A DNA stretch of 46,979 bases from CAYGVT01 sp964353355 (GTDB taxonomy: Archaea > Thermoplasmatota > DTKX01 > GCA-020343715): the NCBI GenBank assembly GCA_964353355.1, contig CAYGVT010000155.1, positions 1 through 46,979 on the forward strand, read 5' to 3'. The notes beneath the pieces were generated by a model, which saw only the letters and a program-made list of their open reading frames with translations, did not search any database and was not told where the DNA came from. The position numbers were made by a program, and so were the translations under genes. Of the stretch, positions 23,604 through 32,629 are shown in pieces; the stretch's first letter is position 1, and the number at the start of each line of letters is the position of its first letter.

Positions 23604-26600
23604 ATGGCGCCAAGGCACAGGCCCAAGGTGAACCAGGCCGGGGACGGCGTCTCCGAGATCGTCGGGACACTCCTCATCCTCGTGATGACGGTCTCCTTCT
23701 TCAGCGTCATCATCCTATGGGTCTACGGATTCCCCTCCCCGGAGACCGAGGCGAGGATCATCCTCTTCCCGACCCTCGAGAGGGAGGGCACGGAGCTGGT
23801 CAATGTAAGCATCGTCCACAGGGGCGGCGAGTCAGTGACCTCCGGAGCCGTCCAGATCATGCTCGTCATCCAGAACTCCACTTACAGCAACATCGTGGGC
23901 CCGTACAACTTCTCCTCCGGTTCGGGAGGGCTTCCCGTTTGGAAGGTCGGGGGCGTGTGGAGTCATACTGTCACCCCCGTCGCCGAGGACGCCAGGCTCA
24001 TGTTGCAGGTCGTGGACCGCCTTAGCCAGACGACGATACTGAGGACCGAGCTCCAGCGAGGGCTGGGAGCCGGCGGCGACGCGTCGCCCATCCTGGGGCT
24101 GCCCGTCATCCTCACCGACTGGGAGGTCGTCTCGAACGGGTCCGACACCTTCTACGTCAGGGCCATCGCCATCGACTACGACAACGACCTGCCGACGAAC
24201 GGGCTCGCGGCCGACCTCAGGCCCATATGGACCGGCCTGGGCACACGGACGCTCACGCACAAGGGGTTCGGCATCTACGAGTCCGGGACGGTCACCGTGC
24301 CAGTGTCCGCGATACCCGGCGAGTACAATGTCAAGGTGACCGCGACGGACAGGAAAGGGCACACCGATTCCAACTGGGCGGCAGTCAAGGTGACGTCCCC
24401 GGACAAGACCCCGCCGCTGGTCCAGATCACCAACCCGACCTCGGGCGAGATTGCCGCGGGCAACGCCAAGAGGGTCGTGGCCACCTACTCGGACCCGAGC
24501 GGCATCAAGATGTCCTCGGTGAAGCTCTCGATATGGGAGAACAACATCCAGCTGGACACCGCCTCCAAGACCGTCACCGACACCTACGTGACGTTCACGC
24601 CCTTCGGGGGCTTCATGAACGACGCCGTCTACCGCATCAATGCCTCGGTCTCCGACATGAACGGCAACATCGGCTACGCGGAGACGGTCTTCAGGATGAG
24701 CACCTACAGCCAGCCCGGCAACCCCCAGGGCGAGACCTCGTTCGTCGTGATGGACAAGCTGTGGGTCTCCACCACGGTGTTCAAGCACAACGACTACATC
24801 CGCGTCCAGCTCTGGTCGGAGGTCATCAAGCAGACCGACGACAGCGAGCTGCGCCTGACGAAGAACGATGCGACCCACGTTTACATCTACAAGGACAGGT
24901 TCCAGCCCAACATGACCGTCCCGCCGTTCTCCCCGAGCTTCCCGTTCTACGTGTACGACGGCACGATAGACGTCTCGAAGGACGGTGCGTACGGGGCCCC
25001 CGTGCCCCCCGCGTACTACACGCTCAGGATAATCGCGACCTACTCCGCTGGCGGCGTCCAGTTCGACGACAAGATCACCATCGTCATCAAGTACGAGGAC
25101 GGGTCCATGCCCACCGTGGGCAAGTTCTTCACCTACAACGAGACCGGCAAGTGGTCCTCGAGCACGAACACGTTCAGGTACAACGAGATGATGTACATCG
25201 AGGTCGTGTCCGGGAGACTGCTGGCGCAGGGTCGCACAACCGTCAACAAGGCCATGGTCAAGATAGCCGAGGTCTACGGCGACAGCATCCTCTACAGGGA
25301 GATACCCGACAACGAGATCACCTACGCGGGCCCGGGCAAGGGCGGTTACCTCTACAGGTTCTCCGTCAACCTCCAGTCCACCGTGGACGGTGGGCAGTGG
25401 TTCCCCGGCGCCAACTGGTATCCCCTGGAGGTCACCATCCAGACGAAGACCGCGCACAGGTGGTGGTTCTTCTGGTGGTGGTACAGCTACGACATCGGCT
25501 TCCAGGCTGGCGACCAGGTCAAGATCGTGCGCGCCGCGGACATCGCAGTCTACGGCGACGAGCTCCTGGTCTTCCACGAGGACGGGACATCCCTCGACAA
25601 CAACAGCACCGTCGTCTTCGGAGAGGAGCTGTTCATCAACGTCACCGTGTGGAACAAGGGCGATGTCGAGATCACGAACGCCCGCGTCCAGGTGTGGGCG
25701 ATCTCGAACGGGGTCACGATGGCCTACTGGGACCTCCAGACGTCGTCGGGCTTCTGGGACCCGAACTTCAACGACAAGATCGACGGCGTGTCCTTCGGGA
25801 ACAACTATGTGTCCACGAACATCACATGGAACACCAGCAAGACGGGCATCGACCAGCCGACGGTGGAGAAGGCGAAGATCGTGGTGCATATCGACATCAA
25901 GTCACCCGTCGTCGGCGGCTACGGGTCGGACCCGGTGCCGGAGACGAACTACGAGAACAACGACGCGCAGAAGAACCTGCTGCCTACGTCCGATGGCCAG
26001 CTCACGGTGGGCAACGCGGGCTACACCACGCCCGCGAGCTGCGACAAGGGCCAGCTGAGGTTCCTCGTCGACAGGCTGACACTCACGGCGGCCGTTGGTG
26101 CCGTCCGCATCACTGGCATCACCGTCACGATGACGGGCACGGCCACCACCACTGACGTTCCAACGGTCTACGTCTACCATGACGTGAACGCCAACACGAG
26201 GCTCGATGCAGGCGACCGCCTGGTCGGCAGCGGCACGCCGGTGGCTAGCAAGCTCCATGTCAATGAAGCCTACATCGTGAAGATGGGCACGAGCGCGTCC
26301 TACCTCATCGTCTGCGACATCGCGGGCAACGCGGTAGCGACGCGCACGTTGGGCAGCAGGATAGCCGCCATGGCCGACATCACGGTGACGGCCCCCGCGA
26401 CAGTGGTCAACGTCGGGTTCCCCTTCAACAGCGAGACATCGACCATCGCCACCAACAACAACAAGCTCACAGGCACGGCCGCCGGCCCCGCAAACGCCTA
26501 CGCGGGCGCGTACGTGCGGTACACTCTGACGCTTGACGCCAAGAACACCAACGCGGCAAAGCTGACGCAGGGCTCGCTCACCATCACGCAGCTCAAGGTG

Positions 26601-27338
26601 CGTGTCACGGCCTCCGCCCAGATAACGACCGTCCGGCTCGTGGACGACTCGGGCAAGGTCATCGCCGAGCTCCCGTCGGCAGCGACCGTGACCTTCCCGT
26701 CGCTCAGCTATACCGTGACCGCTGCCGCGGCCCGCACCCTTTACGTCGAGCTCAAGGTCTCCTCCACGGCCCCGAGCGGCACCGTCATTGGCATCCAGAT
26801 ACTGACGGCCGATGTGACGCTCTCTGGGACCGAGGACTCCGTGGACGCGGCGCTCAACCTGCTGAAGACGTCCACGGTCAGGACGATGGCCTCGCTCTTC
26901 GAGTACAAGGCGGGCAACCCCACCTTCGACGGCAGCGACGAGAGCGTCATCAAGGGCATCGTCCTGGGCATCACCGACGCGACCGCGGACGTCTACGTGG
27001 ACGGCGTTACCGTCAGCTGGACCGCCTCAAGCCGGCCGGTCTACACCCTGCGCATGTACATCGATGGCGCGCTCAAGTTCGAGGACGACACCATGAATCA
27101 CCTGGGGAAGGCCGTCTTCATCCCGCTCACGTCGAGCACGAAGCTCGACACGACCGGCAAGAGCTTCCGCATCGAGTTCGACCAGGACGTTATCTCGTGG
27201 GGGTTGTTCAGCGGCTGGAGCGACAACCAGTTCACCTTCACATGGCACTTCACCGACGGCTCGACGGCGACCGGTGCGAAGAAGGTCGACATCAGCGGGA
27301 GCTGGGCGAGCTACACCATAGGCTGGGTCGCGATATAG
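23604..27338 (+). CDS. Giant type IV pilin-like surface protein
   Basis: This 1244-residue protein starts with a polar basic leader and an archaeal prepilin-like segment, GVSEIVGTLLILVMTVSFFS (residues 18-37). A prepilin peptidase could cut next to it, leaving the hydrophobic helix to enter a filament. Known archaeal pilins are mostly far smaller. The exterior part is a chain of beta-sandwich domains: PDKTPPLVQITNPTSG opens one, a CARDB-like region lies at about 680-800, and Thr/Val-rich Ig-like domains fill the C-terminal 400. An unusual aromatic run, RWWFFWWWYSY, is at residues 619-629. There are many N-X-S/T sites and no second membrane segment. It heads a locus with a secretion ATPase and platform proteins, so assembly by that machine is likely. 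It could alternatively be a cell-wall-anchored protein that only borrows the prepilin signal. Confidence 0.78.
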   Translation: MAPRHRPKVNQAGDGVSEIVGTLLILVMTVSFFSVIILWVYGFPSPETEARIILFPTLEREGTELVNVSIVHRGGESVTSGAVQIMLVIQNSTYSNIVGPYNFSSGSGGLPVWKVGGVWSHTVTPVAEDARLMLQVVDRLSQTTILRTELQRGLGAGGDASPILGLPVILTDWEVVSNGSDTFYVRAIAIDYDNDLPTNGLAADLRPIWTGLGTRTLTHKGFGIYESGTVTVPVSAIPGEYNVKVTATDRKGHTDSNWAAVKVTSPDKTPPLVQITNPTSGEIAAGNAKRVVATYSDPSGIKMSSVKLSIWENNIQLDTASKTVTDTYVTFTPFGGFMNDAVYRINASVSDMNGNIGYAETVFRMSTYSQPGNPQGETSFVVMDKLWVSTTVFKHNDYIRVQLWSEVIKQTDDSELRLTKNDATHVYIYKDRFQPNMTVPPFSPSFPFYVYDGTIDVSKDGAYGAPVPPAYYTLRIIATYSAGGVQFDDKITIVIKYEDGSMPTVGKFFTYNETGKWSSSTNTFRYNEMMYIEVVSGRLLAQGRTTVNKAMVKIAEVYGDSILYREIPDNEITYAGPGKGGYLYRFSVNLQSTVDGGQWFPGANWYPLEVTIQTKTAHRWWFFWWWYSYDIGFQAGDQVKIVRAADIAVYGDELLVFHEDGTSLDNNSTVVFGEELFINVTVWNKGDVEITNARVQVWAISNGVTMAYWDLQTSSGFWDPNFNDKIDGVSFGNNYVSTNITWNTSKTGIDQPTVEKAKIVVHIDIKSPVVGGYGSDPVPETNYENNDAQKNLLPTSDGQLTVGNAGYTTPASCDKGQLRFLVDRLTLTAAVGAVRITGITVTMTGTATTTDVPTVYVYHDVNANTRLDAGDRLVGSGTPVASKLHVNEAYIVKMGTSASYLIVCDIAGNAVATRTLGSRIAAMADITVTAPATVVNVGFPFNSETSTIATNNNKLTGTAAGPANAYAGAYVRYTLTLDAKNTNAAKLTQGSLTITQLKVRVTASAQITTVRLVDDSGKVIAELPSAATVTFPSLSYTVTAAAARTLYVELKVSSTAPSGTVIGIQILTADVTLSGTEDSVDAALNLLKTSTVRTMASLFEYKAGNPTFDGSDESVIKGIVLGITDATADVYVDGVTVSWTASSRPVYTLRMYIDGALKFEDDTMNHLGKAVFIPLTSSTKLDTTGKSFRIEFDQDVISWGLFSGWSDNQFTFTWHFTDGSTATGAKKVDISGSWASYTIGWVAI

Positions 27339-27350
27339 GGAGGGATGGGA

Positions 27351-28784
27351 GTGATCACGAATGGCGTTCCGCGCCCCGCGACCGGGGCGCGATGGAGGGC
27401 GACCACCGCGATAGTGGCGACCCTGACGGTCGTTGCCGCGCTCGCCGCACTGGTCGGCCCCCATGCCACCGTCGGGGCTGACCGGGCCGGGCTACCAGAC
27501 CTCGTGGTCGAGGAGCTCTACAACGTCACGGAGATGATAGTCGGCGACAACGGGTACGTCAACGTCACCCTCAAGAACCAGGGCTCGGCCGCCTACCTGA
27601 CACGGTCCTCGGGCGAGCTCGAGGTCTACGCCTACCGCGACGCGGAGACCTCCGTGGCCGCCTACGGGAGGGTCTACGAGGACATCTACGTGGGCAAGAA
27701 CCTCACGCTCAACCTCCAGGTCAGGTTCGACACGGTGGGGGCGCACGAGCTCAAGGTCGTCATCGACGAGCTGGGGCGGGTGCAGGAGGAGAGCGAGTCC
27801 AACAACGAGGCCGTGGTGGGCCTCGAGGTCCTGCCGAGCGGCGTGAATCGGCCCCCCGTAGCGGACGGGGGCAATGACAGGACGGGCCACATGGGCTCCC
27901 CGATGATCTTCTCCGGCATCTATTCGACCGACCCCGACGGCGACAAGCTGACCTACACATGGGACTTCGGCGATGGCCAGAGCGGCTCCGGCGTCCGCAC
28001 CAACCACACGTACGCGAAGGTGAGCAACTACACGGCTTCGCTCACGGTCTCCGACGGTGAGCTCTCGGACAGGGACAGCTTCACGGTCGAGGTCATCAAG
28101 GCCCCAGTGAACCACCCGCCGACGGCCGTCATAGGCCCGACGCAGGGCCAGGTCGAGGCCGGGAGGGAGCTCACGCTCGACGGGAGCGGCAGCTCCGACC
28201 CCGATGCCGGTGATAGGCTCGTCTCCGACTGGGACTTCAATGCGTCCGACGGGGTGGACGACTGGGTCCGCGGCCCCGTTGTCGTGGCGACCTGGACGGT
28301 TGCCGGCCGCTACGAGGTCACGCTGCGCGTATCGGACGGCAAGGCCAGCGACGAGGCCACGGTGGTGGTCGACGTGACGGTCCCACCGCCCCCGAACAAG
28401 CCCCCCAGGGCGAGCGCGGGGACCGCCCTCAATGCCACCAGTGGCGAGCGGTTCACCATCAGGGGGACGGGCGCGGACGAGGACGGCCACATCGCCGTCT
28501 ACGAGTGGGACACCGACTCTGACGGGACCTACGACACGTACAGCGAGCAGGACGGCATGCTGATATGGAGCTTCGACGAGCCTGGTGAGTACACGATCAG
28601 GCTGCGGGTCACGGACGACCGTGGCTCCACGGACACCTCAGCGGTGACCGTAACGGTGAGGGCGCCCGAGTCGGAAGGCGAGCCATCGCCCGGGGTTGAA
28701 CCGGCGATGATCCTGCTCGCGGTGGCGGCGGCAGCGATTGTGTTGGGCCTGGCGGGGTGGCGCTGGCGCCAGTCCCGGACATGA
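27351..28784 (+). CDS. CARDB/PKD-domain surface protein with C-terminal membrane anchor
   Basis: This protein has about 477 residues, with an N-terminal signal (IVATLTVVAALAALVGPHATVGA). A CARDB domain (about 45-145; LPDLVVEELYNVTEM, ESNNEAVVGLEV) and three PKD-like domains follow (first: TDPDGDKLTYTWDFGDGQSG). A C-terminal membrane helix (AMILLAVAAAAIVLGLAGW) and a basic end complete it. It starts 12 bases after the giant-pilin stop. I prefer GTG 27351, because GGAGG at 27339-27343 is at the right distance from it; ATG 27345 is in frame but too close. Cotranscription suggests that it is a partner or surface anchor for the giant pilin-like protein. Confidence 0.8.
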   Translation: MITNGVPRPATGARWRATTAIVATLTVVAALAALVGPHATVGADRAGLPDLVVEELYNVTEMIVGDNGYVNVTLKNQGSAAYLTRSSGELEVYAYRDAETSVAAYGRVYEDIYVGKNLTLNLQVRFDTVGAHELKVVIDELGRVQEESESNNEAVVGLEVLPSGVNRPPVADGGNDRTGHMGSPMIFSGIYSTDPDGDKLTYTWDFGDGQSGSGVRTNHTYAKVSNYTASLTVSDGELSDRDSFTVEVIKAPVNHPPTAVIGPTQGQVEAGRELTLDGSGSSDPDAGDRLVSDWDFNASDGVDDWVRGPVVVATWTVAGRYEVTLRVSDGKASDEATVVVDVTVPPPPNKPPRASAGTALNATSGERFTIRGTGADEDGHIAVYEWDTDSDGTYDTYSEQDGMLIWSFDEPGEYTIRLRVTDDRGSTDTSAVTVTVRAPESEGEPSPGVEPAMILLAVAAAAIVLGLAGWRWRQSRT

Positions 28785-28799
28785 GAAAGGCGGACCAAT

Positions 28800-28809
28800 C
28801 TTTAAATAC
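28800..28809 (+). promoter_or_regulatory. TATA box for the second pilin / secretion ATPase transcript
   Basis: CTTTAAATAC is a near-consensus TATA element. The predicted transcript start is near 28831, just before the AGGTGG ribosome site of ATG 28847. This internal promoter can drive the small pilin, ATPase and platform genes separately from the giant pilin. Confidence 0.65.
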
Positions 28810-28846
28810 GCCACGCAAGCATTGTGAACCAGGTGGACGAGTAGCT

Positions 28847-29704
28847 ATGCGGAGGGTCATCCTAAGAGGGCGGGAGGAGGCCGTCGCGTCCAGCCTCGGC
28901 ACGATGCTGGCGATCCTCGTCCTCCTCGCGATACTCACGATGGTCACGACGTCCTGGGCGCCCGAGTGGACCAAGAGCAAGGAATCCGAGCACCTGAGGG
29001 CCGTGGAGGCCCAGTTCTCCAGCCTCAAGGCCCTGATGGACCAGCTGGCCCTCAGCGGCACCACGGGCAACATCGTCTCCACCCCCATCACCCTCGGCTC
29101 CGAGGGCGTCCCGCTCCTGTCGGGTGACGCGCGGGGGACCATTGGGCTCCTCTCGACGAGCTCGAATGGCTACAACACCTTCACGATAGCGAACTCCACA
29201 GGCAAGTTCGAGCGCGTCGCGTACGGGGCAGTCGTCTACAGAAGCGACAACACGGAGTACCTCAACCAGAGGTTCCTCTACGAGTGCGGCGCCGTCATCT
29301 TACTCCAGGACGACGGCGAGCTCATGACGACGGGCCCGAGCCTCCTCATCCAGAACCTGAGCGGTGGCATCAGGGTGACCGCGACGATGATCTCGGTGTA
29401 CAGCGACGGATCCTCGTACACTGGCGCGGGGACCATCGGCATCCAGTGCCGGCTCGTCGACCAGAAGATAACGACCACGAAGGCCTGGACCGACCGGCAG
29501 ACCGTCTACATCAACGTCACGAGCGCGTCGTACAGGGCGTGGTACTCCTACTTCGTGAAGGCCGTCCCCGCCTCCGGCGTGGGGCAGGGGGACTACGAGC
29601 TGACCCTGGAGAGCGCGGCGCAGACCATGCATCTCAAGCTGAGGAACGTAACACAGCTGACCACCGAGTACGTCATCCTCGGGGCCAGCATTGACATGTC
29701 CTAG
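28847..29704 (+). CDS. Pilin-like protein with archaeal prepilin signal
   Basis: This 285-residue protein starts MRRVILRGREEAVASS and continues with LGTMLAILVLLAILTMVTTS. A short basic leader plus a hydrophobic helix is typical of archaeal pilins and pseudopilins. The rest is a beta-rich extracellular domain with several N-X-S/T sites. ATG 28847 follows AGGTGG; the frame open from 28757 crosses the TATA box and is rejected. The ATPase gene begins 48 bases later. It may be the major pilin or a pseudopilin that supports the giant protein. It was not matched to a named family. Confidence 0.75.
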   Translation: MRRVILRGREEAVASSLGTMLAILVLLAILTMVTTSWAPEWTKSKESEHLRAVEAQFSSLKALMDQLALSGTTGNIVSTPITLGSEGVPLLSGDARGTIGLLSTSSNGYNTFTIANSTGKFERVAYGAVVYRSDNTEYLNQRFLYECGAVILLQDDGELMTTGPSLLIQNLSGGIRVTATMISVYSDGSSYTGAGTIGIQCRLVDQKITTTKAWTDRQTVYINVTSASYRAWYSYFVKAVPASGVGQGDYELTLESAAQTMHLKLRNVTQLTTEYVILGASIDMS

Positions 29705-29752
29705 TAAAGGACGGGCGAATCGCAAGCGAATGAAGGCATGGAGGGTGTACTC

Positions 29753-31561
29753 ATGGCGAAATCGACCCTGGAGGAGGGGCGCACGGCACCGCAGCAGGGG
29801 CCCGAGTCGGGCAAGGTCGAGCGCGAGGTCCGCGCCAAGGCCGAGAGGGAGGCCAAGCTCGCGGAGATGGAGCGCGAGGACCGGGCCGGCGGCGGCACTG
29901 GCTTCGTGAAGTCCTACGAGAACCTGCGCAACTCGTTCGTCACCTGGGCGTACAAGTACCAGAAGAAGCCGCGGCGCATCATGCTGCCGAAGGCGATGTC
30001 CGCCGAGGAGATGGAGAGCAAGTACCAGGAGAAGCGGGTCCCCACCGTCATCCCGAAGATCACGGACGAGAACTGGGAGGAGATCGAGATCCAGCCCATC
30101 ATGGAGCCCTACTCCTTCGTCCGCGTCCGCTACAACAAGGTCAACCACGAGTACCTCTACGAGGTCATCGAGCCCCAGCTGGCGCAGGAGGAGGAGAAGC
30201 ACCTCGAGTTCCTGAAGGACACGCTGCTGAAGACGCTCGAGTACTCCCTCGAGGACGCGACCACGAAGGACAAGGAGGAGTACCTCCGCAAGTCCGTCGA
30301 CGCGCTGCTGTACTCGCGCAACATCCGCCTGGATGACGTGAGCAAGGACCGCATCATCTACTACATCGTGCGCGACTTCATCGGCTACTCGGTCATCAAC
30401 GTGCTCATGATCGACCCGCAGATAGAGGATATCAGCTGCGACGGCCCGTCCATCCCGCTTTACATCTACCACCGCAAGTACCACTCCGTGCGCACGAACG
30501 TGATATTCAAGAACGACCACGAGCTCGACAGCTTCGTCATTGGCTTGGCCCAGCGCTGCGGCAAGCACATCTCCGTAGCGGACCCGCTGCTGGACGCGAC
30601 GATCCCCGACGGCTCCCGTCTGCAGGCGACGCTCGCTCGCGAGGTGACGACGCGCGGCTCCTCGTTCACGGTGCGCCGGTTCCGCGACAGCCCGTTCACG
30701 CCGCCCGACATCATCCGCTTCAAGACCATGTCCGTCGAGATGGTCGCCTACCTGTGGCTCGCCATAGAGCACGGCGAGTCGATGCTCATCTGCGGCGGCA
30801 CGGCCTCGGGCAAGACCACGACGCTCAACGCGCTGCTGCTGTTCATCCCGCCGCAGCACAAGATCATCACCATCGAGGACACGCGCGAGATAAACCTGCC
30901 CCACGAGAACTGGATCGCGAGCCTGACGCGCGGCGGCTTCGGCGCGAAGAACGAGGCCGGCAAGTCGGCCGGCGAGATTGACATGTTCGAGCTGCTCAAG
31001 GCGGCGCTGCGCCAGCGCCCCCAGTACCTGATGGTCGGTGAGGTCCGTGGCAAGGAGGCGCAGACGCTCTTCCAGGCCATGGCCACCGGCCACACCGTGT
31101 ACTCGACCATGCACGCCGACTCCGTCAAGAGCATGGTGCACAGGCTCGAGAACCCGCCCATCTCGCTGCCGCGCATCCTGCTGAGCTCGCTCAACATCGT
31201 GCTGCTGCAGGGCCAGGTGCGCGTGGGCAAGGGCATGGCCCGCCGCGTCAAGAGCATCGTCGAGATAGTGGGCATCGAGCCGGAGACGAACGAGCTCATC
31301 ACCAACACCGTCTACAGCTGGTCGCCTGCCGACGACGTGTTCATCTACAACGGCCACAGCTTCATGTTCGAGAAGATCATGAACCAGCAGAGCTGGACGT
31401 CCGAGCAGATGAAGGAGGAGTTCAAGAGGCGTTGCGAGATCATCGAGTGGATGCGCAAGACCAACGTGCGCAACTACCTGGACGTGGCCCGCATCGTCTC
31501 GGGGTACTACAAGGACCCCGACGTGACCATCGAGAAGGTTCGCCGCGACCTGTACGGGTGA
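29753..31561 (+). CDS. Type II/IV secretion ATPase (ArlI/PilB/TadA-like)
   Basis: This 602-residue cytoplasmic motor ATPase powers filament assembly. Walker A is GGTASGKTTT with Lys354, Walker B is LMVGEVRG with Glu430, the Asp box is IITIEDTREINLPH and the His box is GHTVYSTMHADS. The N-terminal 60 residues are charged and probably helical, followed by the usual N-terminal domain (YSVINVLMIDPQIEDISCDG). Start ATG 29753 is seven bases after GGAGGG; ATG 29738 lies before that site. Pilin genes upstream and two platform genes downstream make this one assembly system. No ArlC/D/E/F/G/H-like archaellum genes lie near, which favours a pilus or secretion filament over an archaellum. Confidence 0.92.
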   Translation: MAKSTLEEGRTAPQQGPESGKVEREVRAKAEREAKLAEMEREDRAGGGTGFVKSYENLRNSFVTWAYKYQKKPRRIMLPKAMSAEEMESKYQEKRVPTVIPKITDENWEEIEIQPIMEPYSFVRVRYNKVNHEYLYEVIEPQLAQEEEKHLEFLKDTLLKTLEYSLEDATTKDKEEYLRKSVDALLYSRNIRLDDVSKDRIIYYIVRDFIGYSVINVLMIDPQIEDISCDGPSIPLYIYHRKYHSVRTNVIFKNDHELDSFVIGLAQRCGKHISVADPLLDATIPDGSRLQATLAREVTTRGSSFTVRRFRDSPFTPPDIIRFKTMSVEMVAYLWLAIEHGESMLICGGTASGKTTTLNALLLFIPPQHKIITIEDTREINLPHENWIASLTRGGFGAKNEAGKSAGEIDMFELLKAALRQRPQYLMVGEVRGKEAQTLFQAMATGHTVYSTMHADSVKSMVHRLENPPISLPRILLSSLNIVLLQGQVRVGKGMARRVKSIVEIVGIEPETNELITNTVYSWSPADDVFIYNGHSFMFEKIMNQQSWTSEQMKEEFKRRCEIIEWMRKTNVRNYLDVARIVSGYYKDPDVTIEKVRRDLYG

Positions 31562-31597
31562 CAGGACCGCAAAGGGTGACGACCAGAGGGGAGAGGG

Positions 31598-32626
31598 ATG
31601 CCTGCCGAAGTGAATAGGCCCGACAACATCTTCAAGCGGTTCGAGTCTCGGCTCACGGACTACACTGGCGTGAAGAAGGCCGAGGACGAGCTCGCCCTCA
31701 CCGAGCGGCCGCACGTCATCAAGCTCCCAAAGGGTGCCATCGCGTACAGGGAGAAGCTCACCCCCTACCAGCGGTGGTGCCGCGTCACGCTGGGAGACAT
31801 GGTCGACAAGTTCGCCAAGTACAACCCCGCGCTGGAGACCTCGCTCATCAAGGCGCAGATGGGCATCCGGTACGAGGACTACATCGCCATCGTATGGATG
31901 AACACCATCATCGCCGTGGGCGCGTGGGTCGGCCTCGCGGTCGCGTTGGGCACTGTCATCGGGTTGCTGGGCGGCTCGGGCGGGACCATCGTGATGTTCG
32001 CCCTCATGCTCGCGCTCCTGCCGCTGCTGGTGTTCGCCTTCACGTACCTCCAGCCCACACTCAGGGCGAGGTCGCGCAAGAACAACATCGACAAGCGCGT
32101 CTCCTACTCCATGAGCTTCATCGCGGCGATGGCCTCGGCGGACGTCAACGTCGATGTCATCTTCAAGGAGCTCGCCAGGCAGCCCATCTACGGCGAGATA
32201 CAGAAGGAGGCGCAGTGGATCACGCGCGACATCGACCTGCTGGGCATAGACACGCTCACCGCGCTGCGCGACGCCTCGCAGCGCTCGCCCTCGGAGAAGT
32301 TCCAGGACTTCCTCCAGGGCGTCGTCACGACCTCGAGGTCGGGCGGCAAGCTCAAGCCGTTCTTCCTCATGAAGGCCGACCAGTTCGCCAAGGAGCGCCG
32401 CATCGAGGAGAAGAAGCTCATCGAGACGCTCGGTGTCCTGGCGGAGTCGTTCGTGACGGTCGTCGTCGCCGCCCCCCTGTTCCTGATCGTCATGATTTCG
32501 CTCATGGCCACCGTCGGCGGCGGTTCGAACTACATCCCCATACTCTACGCCATCGTGTTCGGCATGATCCCCGGCAGCCAAATCGCGTTCATCATCCTCA
32601 TCCAGTCGATGACGGAGGAGGTGTGA
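31598..32626 (+). CDS. Type II secretion F-domain platform membrane protein 1 (TadC/ArlJ-like)
   Basis: This 342-residue protein has a long cytoplasmic N-terminus (about 100 residues) and then two membrane helices. A GspF/T2SF cytoplasmic domain follows (SYSMSFIAAMASADVNVDVI and QGVVTTSRSGGKLKPF), then two more helices. Platform proteins hold the ATPase and guide pilin extraction from the membrane. It starts at ATG 31598 after GAGGGGAGAGGG and ends three bases before the next gene. It contains one F-domain; the second is in the neighbour, whereas the archaellum ArlJ protein carries both. The pair probably forms a heterodimer. Confidence 0.88.
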   Translation: MPAEVNRPDNIFKRFESRLTDYTGVKKAEDELALTERPHVIKLPKGAIAYREKLTPYQRWCRVTLGDMVDKFAKYNPALETSLIKAQMGIRYEDYIAIVWMNTIIAVGAWVGLAVALGTVIGLLGGSGGTIVMFALMLALLPLLVFAFTYLQPTLRARSRKNNIDKRVSYSMSFIAAMASADVNVDVIFKELARQPIYGEIQKEAQWITRDIDLLGIDTLTALRDASQRSPSEKFQDFLQGVVTTSRSGGKLKPFFLMKADQFAKERRIEEKKLIETLGVLAESFVTVVVAAPLFLIVMISLMATVGGGSNYIPILYAIVFGMIPGSQIAFIILIQSMTEEV

Positions 32627-32629
32627 GCC

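Noticed and set aside
29300..32581. A 1093-codon minus-strand open frame opposite the ATPase and platform genes
   Set aside because: It is a composition artefact with His/Asp/Leu/Val-rich sequence and no motif; the opposite strand holds clear secretion genes.
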